Assembly (NCBI GenBank): GCA_027475525.1
Contig: JAMWFC010000051.1
Location: forward strand, 2,836,616 to 2,900,615
Direction of reading: 5' to 3'
DNA: 64,000 bases
Origin: Macrolepiota albuminosa
Lineage: Eukaryota; Basidiomycota; Agaricomycetes; Agaricales; Agaricaceae
Shown here: positions 43,841 to 56,077 of the stretch, piece by piece
Layout of the letters: each line of letters starts with the position of its first letter
Position numbering within the stretch: position 1 is the first letter of the stretch
The notes under the pieces: model-generated
The model's input: only the letters and a program-made list of their open reading frames with translations
Told to the model about the DNA's origin: nothing
The model's database searches: none
Position numbers and translations under genes: made by a program

Positions 43841-44748
43841 TTAGCTGAAATGGGCTTCGGTAACGGTAATAAGCGGAGACTTTTCTGAAGATAGAGGTGT
43901 TTGTGTACCAGATGGTGGGAAGCTGGAATCTATGGGGGTAGACGCTTCAGACAGGTCGTGCGACATGAAGCGAACTCGTTGTCGATGAAGCTGTCATTTC
44001 GGAGTTGTCAGCCCGCGGTATCCAAACGGAAGCGTAGTAAATACCTGGGGAAGCTTGGGAATCAAACCCAGAATGAGCGCAGTCAAGTTGATTGCAAATA
44101 ACGATGGGTCGTAATTGGTATAATGTGTGGATGCCAGAAACCTGATTCTGTGAGGATGGGGCTCGATTAGGGAAATAGATGACGCTCACAGCACGATAGG
44201 GACGCATAATAGCCATTTCTTAGCAGGTGTGTACTGCGCTCCATCGTCGATTTGTTCCCATAAGGTCAGGTCATCATAAGCTCCACCGTGGAGAGAAGGA
44301 TCAAAGGGTATACCGGTGACCCAGTGGAACATGAGGTAGGTCAACTACTAAAAAGTGAGCACAGATACATTCATAGCAAGGACGCCACGTACAGCGAGGT
44401 ATGTAAGGTTAACTGTTGTCCAGCTGAGTTGCTGGGTCATTCCCGGTATTGTGTCGATGACAAGTTTGCCAAAGAATATTAGAACTACGTGTATCACCCA
44501 GGCGCCTGTATGGATTGTGAAAACATAACACAGGGCTGAAGCATGAGATGCTAACCCTTCACGTTAACCCAATTTGCATTGATATTAGGGAAAGCACTGC
44601 GATCCAGAGATTCCTCCACTGAACGGTCACCGACCTCCTCTACTTTAACAATGCTACTGCTCCGTGTGCGCCCTCGCATGCCCAAGGTGCGCGGTGAAGT
44701 GGAGGATATGTCGAGATGGGGGAGCTTGATCGTCGTTGGGCGGCTCAT
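43841..44748 (-). CDS. ORM1: Orm/ORMDL family regulator of sphingolipid synthesis
   Basis: ER membrane protein that restrains serine palmitoyltransferase. Five exons: 44556-44748, 44393-44505, 44190-44344, 44045-44141 and 43841-43990, all in phase. Starts MSRPTTIKLPHLDISS. Signature blocks are NINANWVNVKGAWVIHVVLI, FFGKLVIDTIPGMTQQLSWT, LTYLMFHWVTGIPFDP, AYDDLTLWEQIDDGAQYTPA, KKWLLCVPIVLFLASTHYTN and PKLPQLHRQRVRF, which match Orm proteins nearly end to end with their membrane segments. The Ser/Thr-rich N-terminus is where homologues are phosphorylated, and the C-terminal tail (SSFPPSGTQTPLSSEKSPL) is also Ser-rich. The start codon is 96 bp from the divergent Virilizer-like gene. Confidence 0.95.
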
Positions 44749-44844
44749 GGCAGTTTGTAGAGAAATATATATTAAGTGTGAACGGCTAACTGCGCATCTG
44801 GCCCAGTCGGACATTGCCGAGGTCGCGATCGGCGTTCCTTTACC
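44749..44844. promoter_or_regulatory. Divergent ORM / Virilizer-like promoter (96 bp)
   Basis: The two start codons at 44748 (-) and 44845 (+) are separated by only 96 bp, so UTRs and core promoters must overlap or be shared. Confidence 0.7.
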
Positions 44845-47800
44845 ATGGGCCTCCTCCACTGGTGCACCGTCCAGCCTCAAGGCTCTGATCCTCTTGCCGC
44901 CGTCCGCTTCTCTGCTCCCGTACGCATATCCTCCATTCGCATATTTCCTGCTGGCGCACACCCCTTTGCTAACGCGCCCGACATAGTCGCGTATGTGTTC
45001 TCTTCCCCACAGGACTTGTGGCTCACCGATTCCAGCGAGACTGAACCTGAAGCATTTTATATCGATGTCTTTTTCAATGCGCATCCCATACCACAGGCTG
45101 ACGCGAAAGAAAAACCACGTGTACCCAATGCCCTCGTGCCTACACTGATCGCATACGCTGGCAGGCAGGTTGAGTACATCGTAGACATGGGCAACGAAGT
45201 TAGTGCTGAATGGACACGTATTGGTTCGCTCTGACATTCGTAGTATGCCACACGCTTGATGATTCTCATGGGTAAATTTACCAAACTCTCAATCGCAATA
45301 TACGGGGACGTTGTCTCGGACACGCCTCCTCGAGTGGAGAGGTGCGAAACGAGACCGTTGCCTTCAATAGAACCAATATCCTTGTCAAGAGCCATTGATC
45401 CATCTAGTTCTTCCGATCCCACATCTCTGGCAAAAAAGCTCTTGGCGCTCATGCCTGACGCGCCGCCCCTTCCTCTTGTTATCCGGTTGATGTTCTGTCT
45501 CAAACCATCCAATGATGACTGGGAACTGCCTGATTTTCCCTATTTGCATGCTGACTTGGAGTCTCTGGGGGATGAAGAGCTGAATGTTGAAACTATTAAT
45601 GATCTGCTCTCAAAACCTGTGCGTGATGAAGTGACAGAAGAAGAGCTGTCGGCCTTTGCAGCCAAAGTTGCTGAAAGCATCTCAAATCCAACGGTTGGTT
45701 TAATGGCATTGTATCTGGTTTCTCTTTGAAAAGTGTCTAGGACAGCAACGGTGCATACTCAATTGCGAGACTGTTCAGTATATCCGCATCACAGCATCCC
45801 GGCCTAGCTCGTGAACTTCTAGTCAGTTATACATGATGGGATGAGATAACATCAAGTTGATCATCTTCGCAGCGTCATTTGGACATAGACTCACTATTTA
45901 CCCCACAAAATCTCGATGAAGAGACCTTGGTCTGTCTTACTGAAGCCGCTTCCAATGCTGACATTGCACGACGCATGAACACAGAAACCTTCCTGCTCAT
46001 CTTACGACAAGCTCAAGGAAGCCACAGAACAGATGCGTTGACACGAAAGGCGGCACGAAGACTCGCTGATAGAATAGTCGATTGGCAGTGCTTCGAGGAT
46101 TCTCTGATCAATACTCAGGGTGACTTCAACCGAAGTTGGAATATGCTCCAGGATATTGGGACGGAGGAATCGTCAATGGCGATATGGCTTGAGACAATGA
46201 TTACCCACGACGACGTGCTTGCCAGGCTGGCTGAAATGCCCGTCCAAAAATCCCTTCCATCTCACTCCCCGTTGTTTTTCCGCAACAAAATGAACATAAC
46301 CTCACATGACGCCTTTGTTGCTCTGGTTAGAGCTCTAATTGGTGTGGCGAGTGTCTTAGCTGTTTGGGCGTGGACTGATAGTGTTGGGAACGATGCTTGT
46401 CGTGAACAGGTGTCGGCAGTAATTCACATGTGGCAGGGAGTAGATGGATATCGGGAGGTGAGTACCCACTAAATGCACTGTGTGCAACAGTAGTTCACCC
46501 TGTATTCCAAGATTATCAATCACCTCCTCCTGTTGCGACAACTAGCACGCCGTCTCAACTGGATATCGTCAGACAATGAAGTACCCAGACAATCTGGGAT
46601 TCTAGCTGAGAAAATCATCTGCGAACTCGCTCAGGATCCTCAAGCCGTCCTCAATCGCGATCTTGTCGACACCATTCTTCAACTAAAACCAAAATTGACT
46701 TTCATCACGGAAAATGAGCTTCTTTCATTGCGTAAGATTGCCCTAGTATCTGAGGATGGCCTGCCTGCAGCTGTAGAAGAACTTATGTTCTCCAGCGACC
46801 GCCCTCTTTCTCTTCGGCGATTACGCACTCTGCGAGTGTCCTTAGCGATTGTTCGACGTGAATTGGATCTACCCCTAGGCGAATGGAAGACACTAGAATC
46901 TTTCTGGGACGAAGGTTCGCCAGGGATTGTACAATGTCTTGTAGATCTTCTCGTTGTCATCAGCGATGATTTGAACAAACAATTTGTCCTTTTCCCGCCC
47001 CCACCAATGGACCAGACCGTTGCTGAGCAGCTTTTTCTCACCGCAGACGAGTTAATCCGACTTATCACGCAGTTGATACCGGTATATCTACTCACGACAC
47101 GGGCCATGCGCACGTTAGTTGTAGCAACGGCCGACGTTTTCGCGTGTACTAGCGCAGCGGATATGATGTTTTCGCAAACTAGTCGAGCGGCTTTGTCTGC
47201 TCGAAATACACGTCAGGCATGCATCGACTTCCTACATACGTTGTCTGCGGCGGGTGTTGTTGCCGAACCCGGTAAGCCTGGTGCAGAGGTCGTGTTCAAA
47301 GCTCTGTTGCAGCACGCGGGGCAATGTGGTCAACGCGATCCCGTGCTTCATTTGTTGCAGGTGTTTACTATTATTGATCATATCCTGCCTGAGCCGAAGG
47401 CGACACTGTACGATGAGGGCGAGCCGTCTCATTGGGTCACGTCTGTTCTTCCGAGCGTCCTTGATGAACTCAAGGCGTTTTTACGTCTCTTGGACCCGGA
47501 GAATAAGGTGCATCTCGTGAAACGACTGATCAGGCTTGATGATGGTGTCTTAGGCATTGGCGCGTGGTTGCTCTCGGAGGAACTCAAGAATATGACAAGG
47601 ACGATAGAGACACTAGCAGCGCGTTCGCGAAGAGAGAGTTATAAGCTCCTCTTACAGTATCAAGTGACTCTGTCTTTACAATCCATACTTGGTCTAGTTG
47701 GACCGGAAACGAGCTCGTCAAAATGGGCATTGGATGTCATCGCGAGCACGAATAGCTTGTCTGCTGCTTTGAATGAGAATCTCATGGCGTTGCTCGACGG

Positions 47801-48784
47801 ACGATATACTTCTAAGTATCTTGACAAGCTGATTGAGATCCTCATAACATCGGCAAGCTCATTCGAGCCAGACCTGCAATTCACGATTTCGCTGGCCGCA
47901 TTACGGATATACAACAATGCTGCTCAGCCGAATGCGCTGCTTGTTACTATTGCAAAGATCTTTACTGGTTTGGCGGCCCATGTAATATACCCAGAAGCTT
48001 TGAGATTGGAACTTGGGCCGGTCCTGTCAGCTTTGGCGGTTCAGCACGAGATGGAAGCTGAGACAGCTCAAAGTGCGCTGTCAATTCTCCAATGGTTGTT
48101 AACGCAGGAGTTTGGCACAAGGTTGACCGTTCTGTGCGGCGTCTCTCCTGACTCCTTTTCAGCCCTCTTTTCAATCTTACATGTCTCCCTTCCCTCTGAA
48201 AATCACGACACCATTGCAACTCTAGAGGCGACGTTCACCCTTGACGAAAATGATCATCTGCCCCCACCTCCGATCTCCCTCCCGGAGACCCTTGAGCTCT
48301 CCGTGCACGACCTCGATGAGCTAATGCGTCAAGAGATCCCGACACCAACCACTCCGTCTACTGGTACCAAAACTCCCGACATTCTTGGCCTGATTATCTC
48401 ACCACCAACTGCGATTCTTCGTTCCCAAGTGGAAACTACCGGTCTCACGAAGACATACATGAACAACGATTTTCGCGAGCTTCGACAAACGCCTTCGGCG
48501 CGCCAGAACACGAGTAGGCTACCGAGTATGCATGGTGTGTGCCTTTATTCATGTGTTTTATTATACCTTCGTGTTTTGCCGCTGTTGTTGATGTCATTAT
48601 CGTATTGTTTTCTAGTGGACGTGAGTATCAATGAACTTTTGATGTCTGCTGATAATTTATATTGTGATGTGTGTTTCAGGACTTCCAAGGAACTTTGATG
48701 CCTGCGGCGCCAGTGCCCATGGTACCTGGATCGGAATTGGACATGTTCCCCGTTGGGCTTCCCTTGCTCAACATGGACATATGA
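44845..48784 (+). CDS. Virilizer N-terminal-domain protein
   Basis: Homologues of this domain act in the m6A mRNA methyltransferase complex in the nucleus. Eight exons: 44845-44990, 45036-45198, 45244-45693, 45741-45821, 45873-46457, 46512-48534, 48616-48620 and 48680-48784. Residues 1-90 carry the VIR_N-like block: GLLHWCTVQPQ, VRFSAPVRISSIRIFPAGAH, PFANAPDIVAETEPEAFYID. The rest is a long helical, HEAT-like body of about 1,000 residues with few motifs, and the end (LRQTPSARQNTSRLPSMH then VDDFQGTLMPAAPVPM) is disordered. Exon 7 is a 5-nt microexon whose inclusion keeps the last exon in frame. It converges on the GH3 gene, 114 bp between stops. Confidence 0.82.
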
Positions 48785-48898
48785 GATGAGAGGGAGTCAT
48801 CTTGAATGGTAGGTTGTGTTTGTATGTACTCATTTGTTATGATAGGTTCAAATCAAATATCTTGTAATGTACGGTTCTACGATTACATCCCGAGGTCT

Positions 48899-49960
48899 CT
48901 ATGCCAGGCTCATCCTCAACTTCTCAATTCTTTTCGTTGCATCCTTGAACGTCTCCGTGTCCAAAGTGTCATTGTTTAACGCATCTGCAAGTGCTGTAAC
49001 GATGTCCCATCCCTGCGTGATATCCCTCGCAGAGGCAATGATGAGATCCATCCCCGCCTGACTTGCCAGGACTGCACGATCCCCGTAGCTCCCAAAAGGT
49101 TCTAATGATCGCGCCTCAATGGCGTCAGTTATCGTAACACCCTCAAAACCTAAACGGCCCCGCAATTCAGCTTGAACGATTTCCGAAGAGAAGCCAGCAG
49201 GCAAATTGGGATCAAGGGCTGGATAGATGGCCCATGACGCCATGACGAGCTCTGCGCCTGCACTGATAGCATCATAATATGGTTGTTCGTCAATTGACCG
49301 GAGCTCAGATAGTGTAAGGTTCAAAGTAACAGCTATTAAATCCGTATTCTGGTCGACATTCGCCGTACCAAGGCCGGGAAAGTGCTTGACAGTCGATTTC
49401 ACACCTGTAGCGCGTTGGGCTTCCATGAACTCCACACCACATATGCCGACGGCCGTTGCGTTGTTGCTGAAGGAACGTCCGTACTCGTCGATAAAGTTAC
49501 CGGAGGCACGGTACACGTCGAGGACAGGGGCGAGGTTCATATTCATCCCTACACTCCGTAAATTCTCTCCAGCACCAGCACCCTCGGCTGCTGCTGTCCC
49601 GTTATCACACATCTGTCTCGCGTTCTGGACTGGCTCCCCCTCGAGTCTTCTTACAGCCCCTCCCTCCTGATCTGTCATGAGCAGAAGTGGGAGTTTCGTA
49701 GGAGAAGCTTCGTTTGCGGTTCTGAAAGAGTCGGTGATGTCGGAGATATTGGTGCCGATGTTTTCTTTAAAGAAAATAATACCGGCGACGTAGCCTGCGG
49801 AGATGGCGTCGTAAAGCGACTGGGGAGGTGTGAGACCTGGGTATGACCAGATAACGTGCTGCCCAGCTTCAACGAAAGAAGGGTTTTGGTCCTGGCTTAA
49901 GGCGACGCTAGGTGCAGATGCAATTGCTAGCATAAGTAAAGACACTGAGATGGAGTGCAT
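48899..49960 (-). CDS. Secreted GH3 beta-N-acetylhexosaminidase-like protein
   Basis: Single-exon 353-residue protein with a signal peptide (MHSISVSLLMLAIASAPSVA). It has the single TIM-barrel form of GH3 (NagZ/LpqI-like): YVAGIIFFKENI near residue 60, LLLMTDQEGGAVRRL, MNLAPVLDVYR, VKSTVKHFPGLGTANVDQN, and the nucleophile aspartate in GVTITDAIEARSL. Expected reaction: removal of terminal N-acetylglucosamine from chitin-type or peptidoglycan-type fragments. The Asp-Ser-His catalytic dyad of classical NagZ reads D-Q-N here, so the general acid/base histidine is not at the usual place. It is intronless among intron-rich neighbours, which would fit retroposition or old transfer but does not prove either. 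Confidence 0.88.
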   Translation of the reverse strand: MHSISVSLLMLAIASAPSVALSQDQNPSFVEAGQHVIWSYPGLTPPQSLYDAISAGYVAGIIFFKENIGTNISDITDSFRTANEASPTKLPLLLMTDQEGGAVRRLEGEPVQNARQMCDNGTAAAEGAGAGENLRSVGMNMNLAPVLDVYRASGNFIDEYGRSFSNNATAVGICGVEFMEAQRATGVKSTVKHFPGLGTANVDQNTDLIAVTLNLTLSELRSIDEQPYYDAISAGAELVMASWAIYPALDPNLPAGFSSEIVQAELRGRLGFEGVTITDAIEARSLEPFGSYGDRAVLASQAGMDLIIASARDITQGWDIVTALADALNNDTLDTETFKDATKRIEKLRMSLA

Positions 49961-50557
49961 GGCGACTGCGGAGACTAACCCTCGTAATTGTTCCTACGTA
50001 TTTTATGAACGTCTAGAACCGACGTGTCGCCGATGCGGTCGTGGGGTTGCAATTTTCAAATTTGAATCGCCCATTGTAGGAACTTTATGTCCGACGTTGA
50101 ATTTAAAAACAAAGCTTTAAGGTTGCTAAAATTGAGTAAGTCTCGAAAACGTAACGAGCATGGTGTGTATATACACTAATGTGTTGTGTCCGAAACATTT
50201 GTGCTGTCCAATTGACTGAAACTTTGTGTTAGGCAGACAGATGGTATGTATCTGAGTCTGAGTAGGTAACACTCTAGCGAGTACGCCAGAAAAGTAATTC
50301 CCTAAATGATTGTTCAGACCCTATATAATATCTCCACGCAGGTTGAATGAAGAGTCGATGATGTATATATATTATAGTGTTGTGAATTGCGCAACCGGAA
50401 AAGCATCCGTTGAAATTTGCACATCGTAATAAACTACAATCCCATGATATAGAGATGAATTGGGGAAGATGAACGACAGTGGACTAAGCAGCGGTGGTAG
50501 TTTACATTGTATCGTGCACGGGCAAAATAAGCAGTAATAGCCATAAAAAGAAATTGT
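49961..50557. other. Intergenic region, GH3 promoter and MDM34 3' side
   Basis: No ORF with recognisable content; A/T-rich stretches only. Confidence 0.6.
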
Positions 50558-52853
50558 CTATGATGGTGACGTCGGACGAAGTGGAACGTTGGCATTATCA
50601 GCATGATACGTATGTCGTAGATGTGTGGGTGATATTGAACTAGAATGTGTCGTTGTAGGCGATAGTCGACCAGCAATAGTAGAGGGAGGTGGCGCAATGT
50701 GCGGCGCGTTCAAATCGACATTGTGGTCGTCGCGTGTCGTAAAGTATCGATCCATGTCCGATGCGTCGAATTCGAGCTCTTTGCCATTTGGCGGCTTCTT
50801 CGGCTTGCTAGGCCCAGCTTCGTGCTCCGCAAACGATTTCTTCGCACCTCCTAGATGGAAAGTACGTTTCCGTTTAGCTTTTATGGGCTGGCGATCTAGA
50901 GCGGCGAGACCAGACGGCACGGCGGATCGCGGAGGCACACTACGGACGGTAAAATGCTGCAGATTGCGCGTATAGGGTGATAGAGTGTGGTTAGAGTAGG
51001 AAAGCGTTGATAGTTGGGTAATGTTGTTGTTGAGCGACGGTCGGAGCACGATTTTAGCGAGGTGAGAGGGAGATGTGGAGGGAGATATATCGTCGAAAAT
51101 ATCGAAATTGTCAAATGAGGAGCCGGCGGATACAGATGGCCGGCGAGATGAGGGACCGGCAGTTGAGAGAGTACGACGAGGAGAGCGCAGATACATCGCT
51201 GGGTCATGAGGTGAAGTGGGATTATCGTCGTGCGTGGCTTGCTCTGTCGGTGGAGTTGAAGTCGTTAGGACATGCCCGCTGCTTGATGTTGAAGGCTGTG
51301 TTTCCAGACTGTCAGGAGTCACTGGTCGACCGGGTGTCGTACTGAACGGCGGTGTTGTGTAGAAACCAGACGAGCTTCCGAAATAAGAGCTTGGTCCACC
51401 TGTATGCCTCGAGACAAGGGCAGGTGTGGCAAAACCAGAACGTGGAAGAGCCGTAAACCCGTAAGAATGTTTGGGTTTTGAAGGAGAAGCTAGAGCACTA
51501 GTTTGGCCACCAGATGTTTGGATCATGGAATGTGAGTGATATATTCGCGGTCGGGTGATAGTTCCACCACCGACAGCTGGTACAGTTTCGTACTCTGAAT
51601 CTGGCAAAACGCTCTCCTGCGCATCATCGTAGACACTAGTGGCGGAAGTTGGGATAGTGTACTCCCAGTTGATCATATCAAAGGAAGTTTCACCGTCCTC
51701 GTCTTCGTCCTCACCCTCGTCCTCATCATCCTCATCTTCTTCCGAGTCCTCCGCAAGGTCTGCAAGGCCTCTGCTTGCAGTAAACAGGCTGCTGAAGGCG
51801 CGAAATGCACTTTTAATGGGCAAACCTTCAGGACGCAAGCCGTAAGTGGGGTCAAAGTTCTCAAGGTCCGGAAACGACACAGGCTCCGCAGGTAGGGGTG
51901 GTGGTACTCGTTTTGGTGACTTGGGCTTGGAGGTCGACCTTGAAGAATAGCCGGATGTGGACCGCGGTCGTTGGGGATAGGAGAAGCTCCCTGCAGCAGA
52001 TTGTGGTCGTCTGGGAGTTGGAAAAGCGCCGTCCATACGAGGAGTAGGGGGCAAACTTGTGAACGAGTTGCCTGCCAAAGAACGTGTATCTGATGCTCGT
52101 TGCCTATTTACTGGTGGAGGAGGCTTTTTATGTAGGTACGGAGTCTCCACCTTGGCCTTGACCCACTGTTGGCTGAGTCGATGAATGATACCAGGAAGGT
52201 CCTCACGAAACATTTGGCGGAGCTGACCCTCGATTTCGCGCTGGATGAACTTTTGGATAACGGCGATGGAGTCAAAGGTACTATTGATATCAACGTTCTG
52301 CAAAGGGTCTGTCTTGAAGACAAGAGTGATGCCTTTCTGTTTAGATACGACGAGGACAACGTATGAATTGAGTTTGAAGTGCGAAAGACGGAGGAGCATG
52401 GGGACGACAAGGGGCTGTCTTGCTGCAAGCATACCTCGAGACCCGCCCAAAAGGTGAATATCAGCTTGTTTGTGGTTAAGCGGATTTGCCTGATCAGGCG
52501 TTTCAGTACTAGAGAAACAGTCCAAGTCCAAAATCCGCACCTGAACCTTGGTCTTGAGCACAAGATGAGCATCGCCAGAATATGTGAGACGAAAGATGCC
52601 CCGGAATTGATCGACTGTGAGGTCACCTATATCACGAATTTCTAGCTCTGGTGGCTGCGAAACGTTACATATATGACGAGCGGCTATCAAAGGATACTGT
52701 TAATACCTGGGTCCCCATCTCAAGCTCAACGACCTCGATGCGGTCTGCTATGATGGGAGGCTTGTTGCCCTTGTTGAGAGCAGTATTGAGCATCTGGATG
52801 GCATCGTAGTGGAACTGGTCCGAGAAACGAGGCCAGTTGAAGGTAAAGGACAT
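50558..52853 (-). CDS. MDM34: Mdm34, ERMES complex subunit
   Basis: Component of the ER-mitochondria encounter structure, at the outer mitochondrial membrane, for lipid exchange and mitochondrial shape. Three exons: 52707-52853, 52541-52654 and 50558-52489. The SMP domain starts at residue 1 with MSFTFNWPRFSDQFHYDAIQ and continues PPIIADRIEVVELEMGTQ, PPELEIRDIGDLTVDQFRGI, FRLTYSGDAHLVLKTKVQ and ADIHLLGGSRGMLAARQPLV, reaching VFKTDPLQNVDINSTFDSIA and IQKFIQREIEGQLRQMFRED. The remaining 500 residues are disordered, Ser/Pro-rich, with an acidic run (EDEDEDGE) and a short conserved-looking KPPNGKELEFDASDMDRYF near the end. Divergent from the Uds1-domain gene. Confidence 0.95.
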
Positions 52854-52977
52854 GGACGTCAACAGGACATGAGAGACGGAGACCAAACGCGACTTTGCTC
52901 GGCATCGGTGATCGGCGATCAAGGTTAGGGTTACTTCTCGTCGTCGCCCTGGCGTCCGCTCTCTCCCAACCACTCCC
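52854..52977. promoter_or_regulatory. Divergent MDM34 / Uds1-domain promoter (124 bp)
   Basis: Start codons at 52853 (-) and 52978 (+) are 124 bp apart; no clear TATA box. Confidence 0.65.
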
Positions 52978-55749
52978 ATGAACGGCGTCCGGAGACTATT
53001 TGGCGCCGCTGGCCCGTCCAGCAGTCCATCGCCGCCATCGGTCTCGAAGGAGCTGCCCAATCTCCCTCCATTTCTCACAAAACCTATCAACGGACCCTCT
53101 TGGCCACCACCGTCTCCAGGCACTGCAACCCCGCCCACACCTGCCCTCACCATCAAGAAGGAGTCGTCTATCCGACGTTTGCAACCAACACCACCGCCGG
53201 ACGGTGACTACCCAGAACGCCTCTTCTGACCCGAGCTAACGCCGATATGCAGACTCCCCGCCACCCGTTAAAGCTCTTACTCTTCGTAAGTTGATTACCC
53301 AGAATCAAATTATCTCAGACAAACGTACCTCTGGCGCGAGCGGTGCCTCGGGGCCTACAACAAAACGAGATGAACTCTTAATCAGTCTCTTGGCCTCACA
53401 AGCCATTGTTGATAGCCGGGACTTTGAAATTTTGGACTCTGAGCAAGTCGAAGAACTGACCCAGGTAATAAATAGTACTGATTGAGGTCTGTCATTCGAT
53501 TAAATCTGTTTTTAGGAACACAAACTCCTTTCATCCCGGCTCGAAGCAATGTCCAATCGGTTGAGGACCGAGACTAAGATCCGTGACGCCGCTGTATCCC
53601 TCTCTAAAATAAATGCTACCGCAAAACAGGTTTCCAAGCAAACCGAGGAACAGCTTGTAGCTGCCAACAAACGTGTAGATGCTGCGCAGAAAGACTTATT
53701 TCAGCTATCAGAACGTGTACACCATGTGCACAGGCGTCTGCTTGAGCATCGCGCAAGTGTGCTGTCATATTCATTACGAAATCTAGAGAAGGCAGCATCA
53801 GAAAATGGGGCTGGAGAAGTCTCAGGGTCTGACTCGTCAAATCGGAATACACTCATGAGTCCCAGTACATCCAGCATGCCTGGTTTCTCTACGTCTGCAA
53901 AAGCTCGTTTCGATGGCCCCCATCTATTCGCAGGACATGCGGAAGCTGTTGTTCCGCGACGGAAGCTTTCTGGTGAAGCAGCTGCTGTGGAAATTATGTC
54001 TCTTGAAGAGAAATTGAAGGCGGCAACGGACTCCCTGACCGCAGCAGGTAGGAAGCAGGCGGAGTTGACGAGGGAGTTGTCTATGATGAAATTGGAGAAG
54101 GTAGAAGTGCAGACGATGATGGGCATGGACTTGCAAAATGCAGAGGAGACGATTCAAGCCTTGCGGAAGGAGACGTCGAAGCTAGAGGAGTTGGATGCTG
54201 CAATGAAGCAACTGCAGGAAGAGAAGAGGGCTTGGCTGGATGAAAAGTCAAGGCTGGAAGATCAAGCAGCCAGTGTACAAGAGATTGAGAGAATGCGTGG
54301 AACGCGCGAAACTGATTCTGAAAAGCAGTCAGAGGAAAGTAGGAGAATGTTGCAGGAGAAGGAGGAGGAGATTCGACGGACAAGGGCGCAGTGGCAAGCA
54401 GAAAGGGATGTGTGGGAGAGACGGAAGACCGAACTTGAGGATGAGAAGATGGAGGATTTGGCGCGGTTGCAGCAGGAAATGGACAGGGCTCTCGATGAGG
54501 ATGAACGGATTCTTCAGAGCACAAATGAGGAACTCGACGCGGGACTTGAAGCGTTACAGTCTTTGGTCAAGCAACATGGCATCGTGTTATTTTCACGAGA
54601 CTCATCGCTGGAGGGGCTTCTATCTTCTGTTAGTACACATTTAGAGACCGTACACGGCAAACTGGAAGCCCACTCACGCATTGAGACTGAGTGGGATACG
54701 GTACGGCGTAAGCTCGAGGCAGACGTTCGTGCAGGCTTGGACAAGCGGGAAGCACTGGCTCATGATCTTGAAGAGGCACGTCGTGAACGTGACGAGGCTC
54801 GACAAGGGTCTCGCACAGCAGCTGAGCGATCAAACGTCAGGGATACAAGTAGTTCACAGTCATCTTTCGTACCTTCAGACGACGTCGGGCACATCATGCA
54901 AGTTCTCATGCCGCTTTGGAATATTCTTCCTTCACCCGAAGCGCGCGCGGCGAAGTTTAATAACCAATCGAGGTATCGAACGACTTCGCCCACGCAAAGC
55001 CCTGGTTCATCCAAAATTGTGTCTTCACTTTCAGAGCTGGATGTACGCTCGCTCAAGTCCTTATATGACTCCATGCGACGACCGATGTCGCCGTCTGCCA
55101 GCAATGGTGAATTTTCAATTGAGGCGTTTGCGGCACGCGTGCAGGCACTTGTTCAGGATGATCGTGCACTGATTGAGCGGCTCTTGAGGTTTGCTCAGGC
55201 GCATGATTTGCTCAAAAAGAATGCGGAGCGTGCGCAGAAGTTGGCACAGGAAGGTACTGTTGCATTGGAAACTTACCAGAAGCAGGTTCGGACGCTGGAA
55301 GAGAGGAATATGATGTTGGCCTCTAAGCAGGCTGCAATGTGAGTTCCATGTGCTGTTTAGCTTGCTGACCAATTTTGTTGACCGTCAATAGGATTGAGGA
55401 AATGTATCAGCTTCAGAACTCTCTTGAGCGCGCTGAGGAAGAGAAGCGGGAAGTGGAAAGACTTGCTGCTGAACGAGCACAGACCTGTGCGCAATTAACG
55501 GAAGCCAATAACACTTTGAGTGCCCGGACTCTCACGCTTGCAGAGGAGGCAGCGTCTGGGCCCGAGAAAGTGCGTAAACAGCTTGAAGCGCAGTTGTCGG
55601 AGGCTCGGGCGGCGCTTCAAACGGCAAAGGACGAAGTTAACGCCATGCGCACGTCAGAGCAGTCACAGAGGATTGCACTGCTTGATGAACTCAATACGAT
55701 GCAGAAGGAAAATGAAGTCTTGAGAGCGCAGTTGCGAGCACGAAAATGA
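52978..55749 (+). CDS. Up-regulated-during-septation (Uds1) domain coiled-coil protein
   Basis: Four exons: 52978-53203, 53253-53464, 53516-55338 and 55392-55749. A Pro/Ser-rich N-terminus is followed by the Uds1-type region: RDELLISLLASQAIVDSRDF, EQVEELTQEHKLLSSRLEAM and RDAAVSLSKINA at about residues 105-200. The rest is a long coiled coil with heptads throughout (SLEEKLKAATDSLTAAGRKQ, QEKEEEIRRTRAQWQAERDV, ALETYQKQVRTLEERNMMLA), and the last exon is coiled coil to the stop codon. Length is about 870 residues. Members of this family in fission yeast are induced at septation; a cytoskeletal or septum role is inferred from the family, not from this sequence. Confidence 0.85.
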
Positions 55750-56077
55750 GGAATTTCACTAGAAGTAAATTTAGTGTTGAACATTATTCCCGATAACTAT
55801 TTTATACCGTTGTTTTACTTACATATATACCTTCAGTGTATTATTCTACGTTCTTCTAATTTGAATATTCTCAGATTCCGTCTGACCAGCTTACACGGCA
55901 GTTAGTCACGCTCTCAAAATATAGGTCCCCCAATAAAGCTGATTCAAAAAGGTCACAATGTCTTTATTCTGCTTTCTTGGGGTTTATGTATGTAAAGAGT
56001 AACAAATGGCATTCTTAAGAGCGGTGCTGGGAAAACATAGAATCCAGGTCGTTGCGAAGATTCAAGTGTGGATTAAC
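55750..56077. other. Convergent 3' regions, no gene seen
   Basis: 328 bp between the stops of the Uds1-domain and metallothionein genes. Confidence 0.6.

Noticed and set aside
44551..45237. 228-codon minus ORF starting at 45237
   Set aside because: Only its last 64 codons are ORM exon 1; the upstream part overlaps the Virilizer-like coding exon on the other strand.
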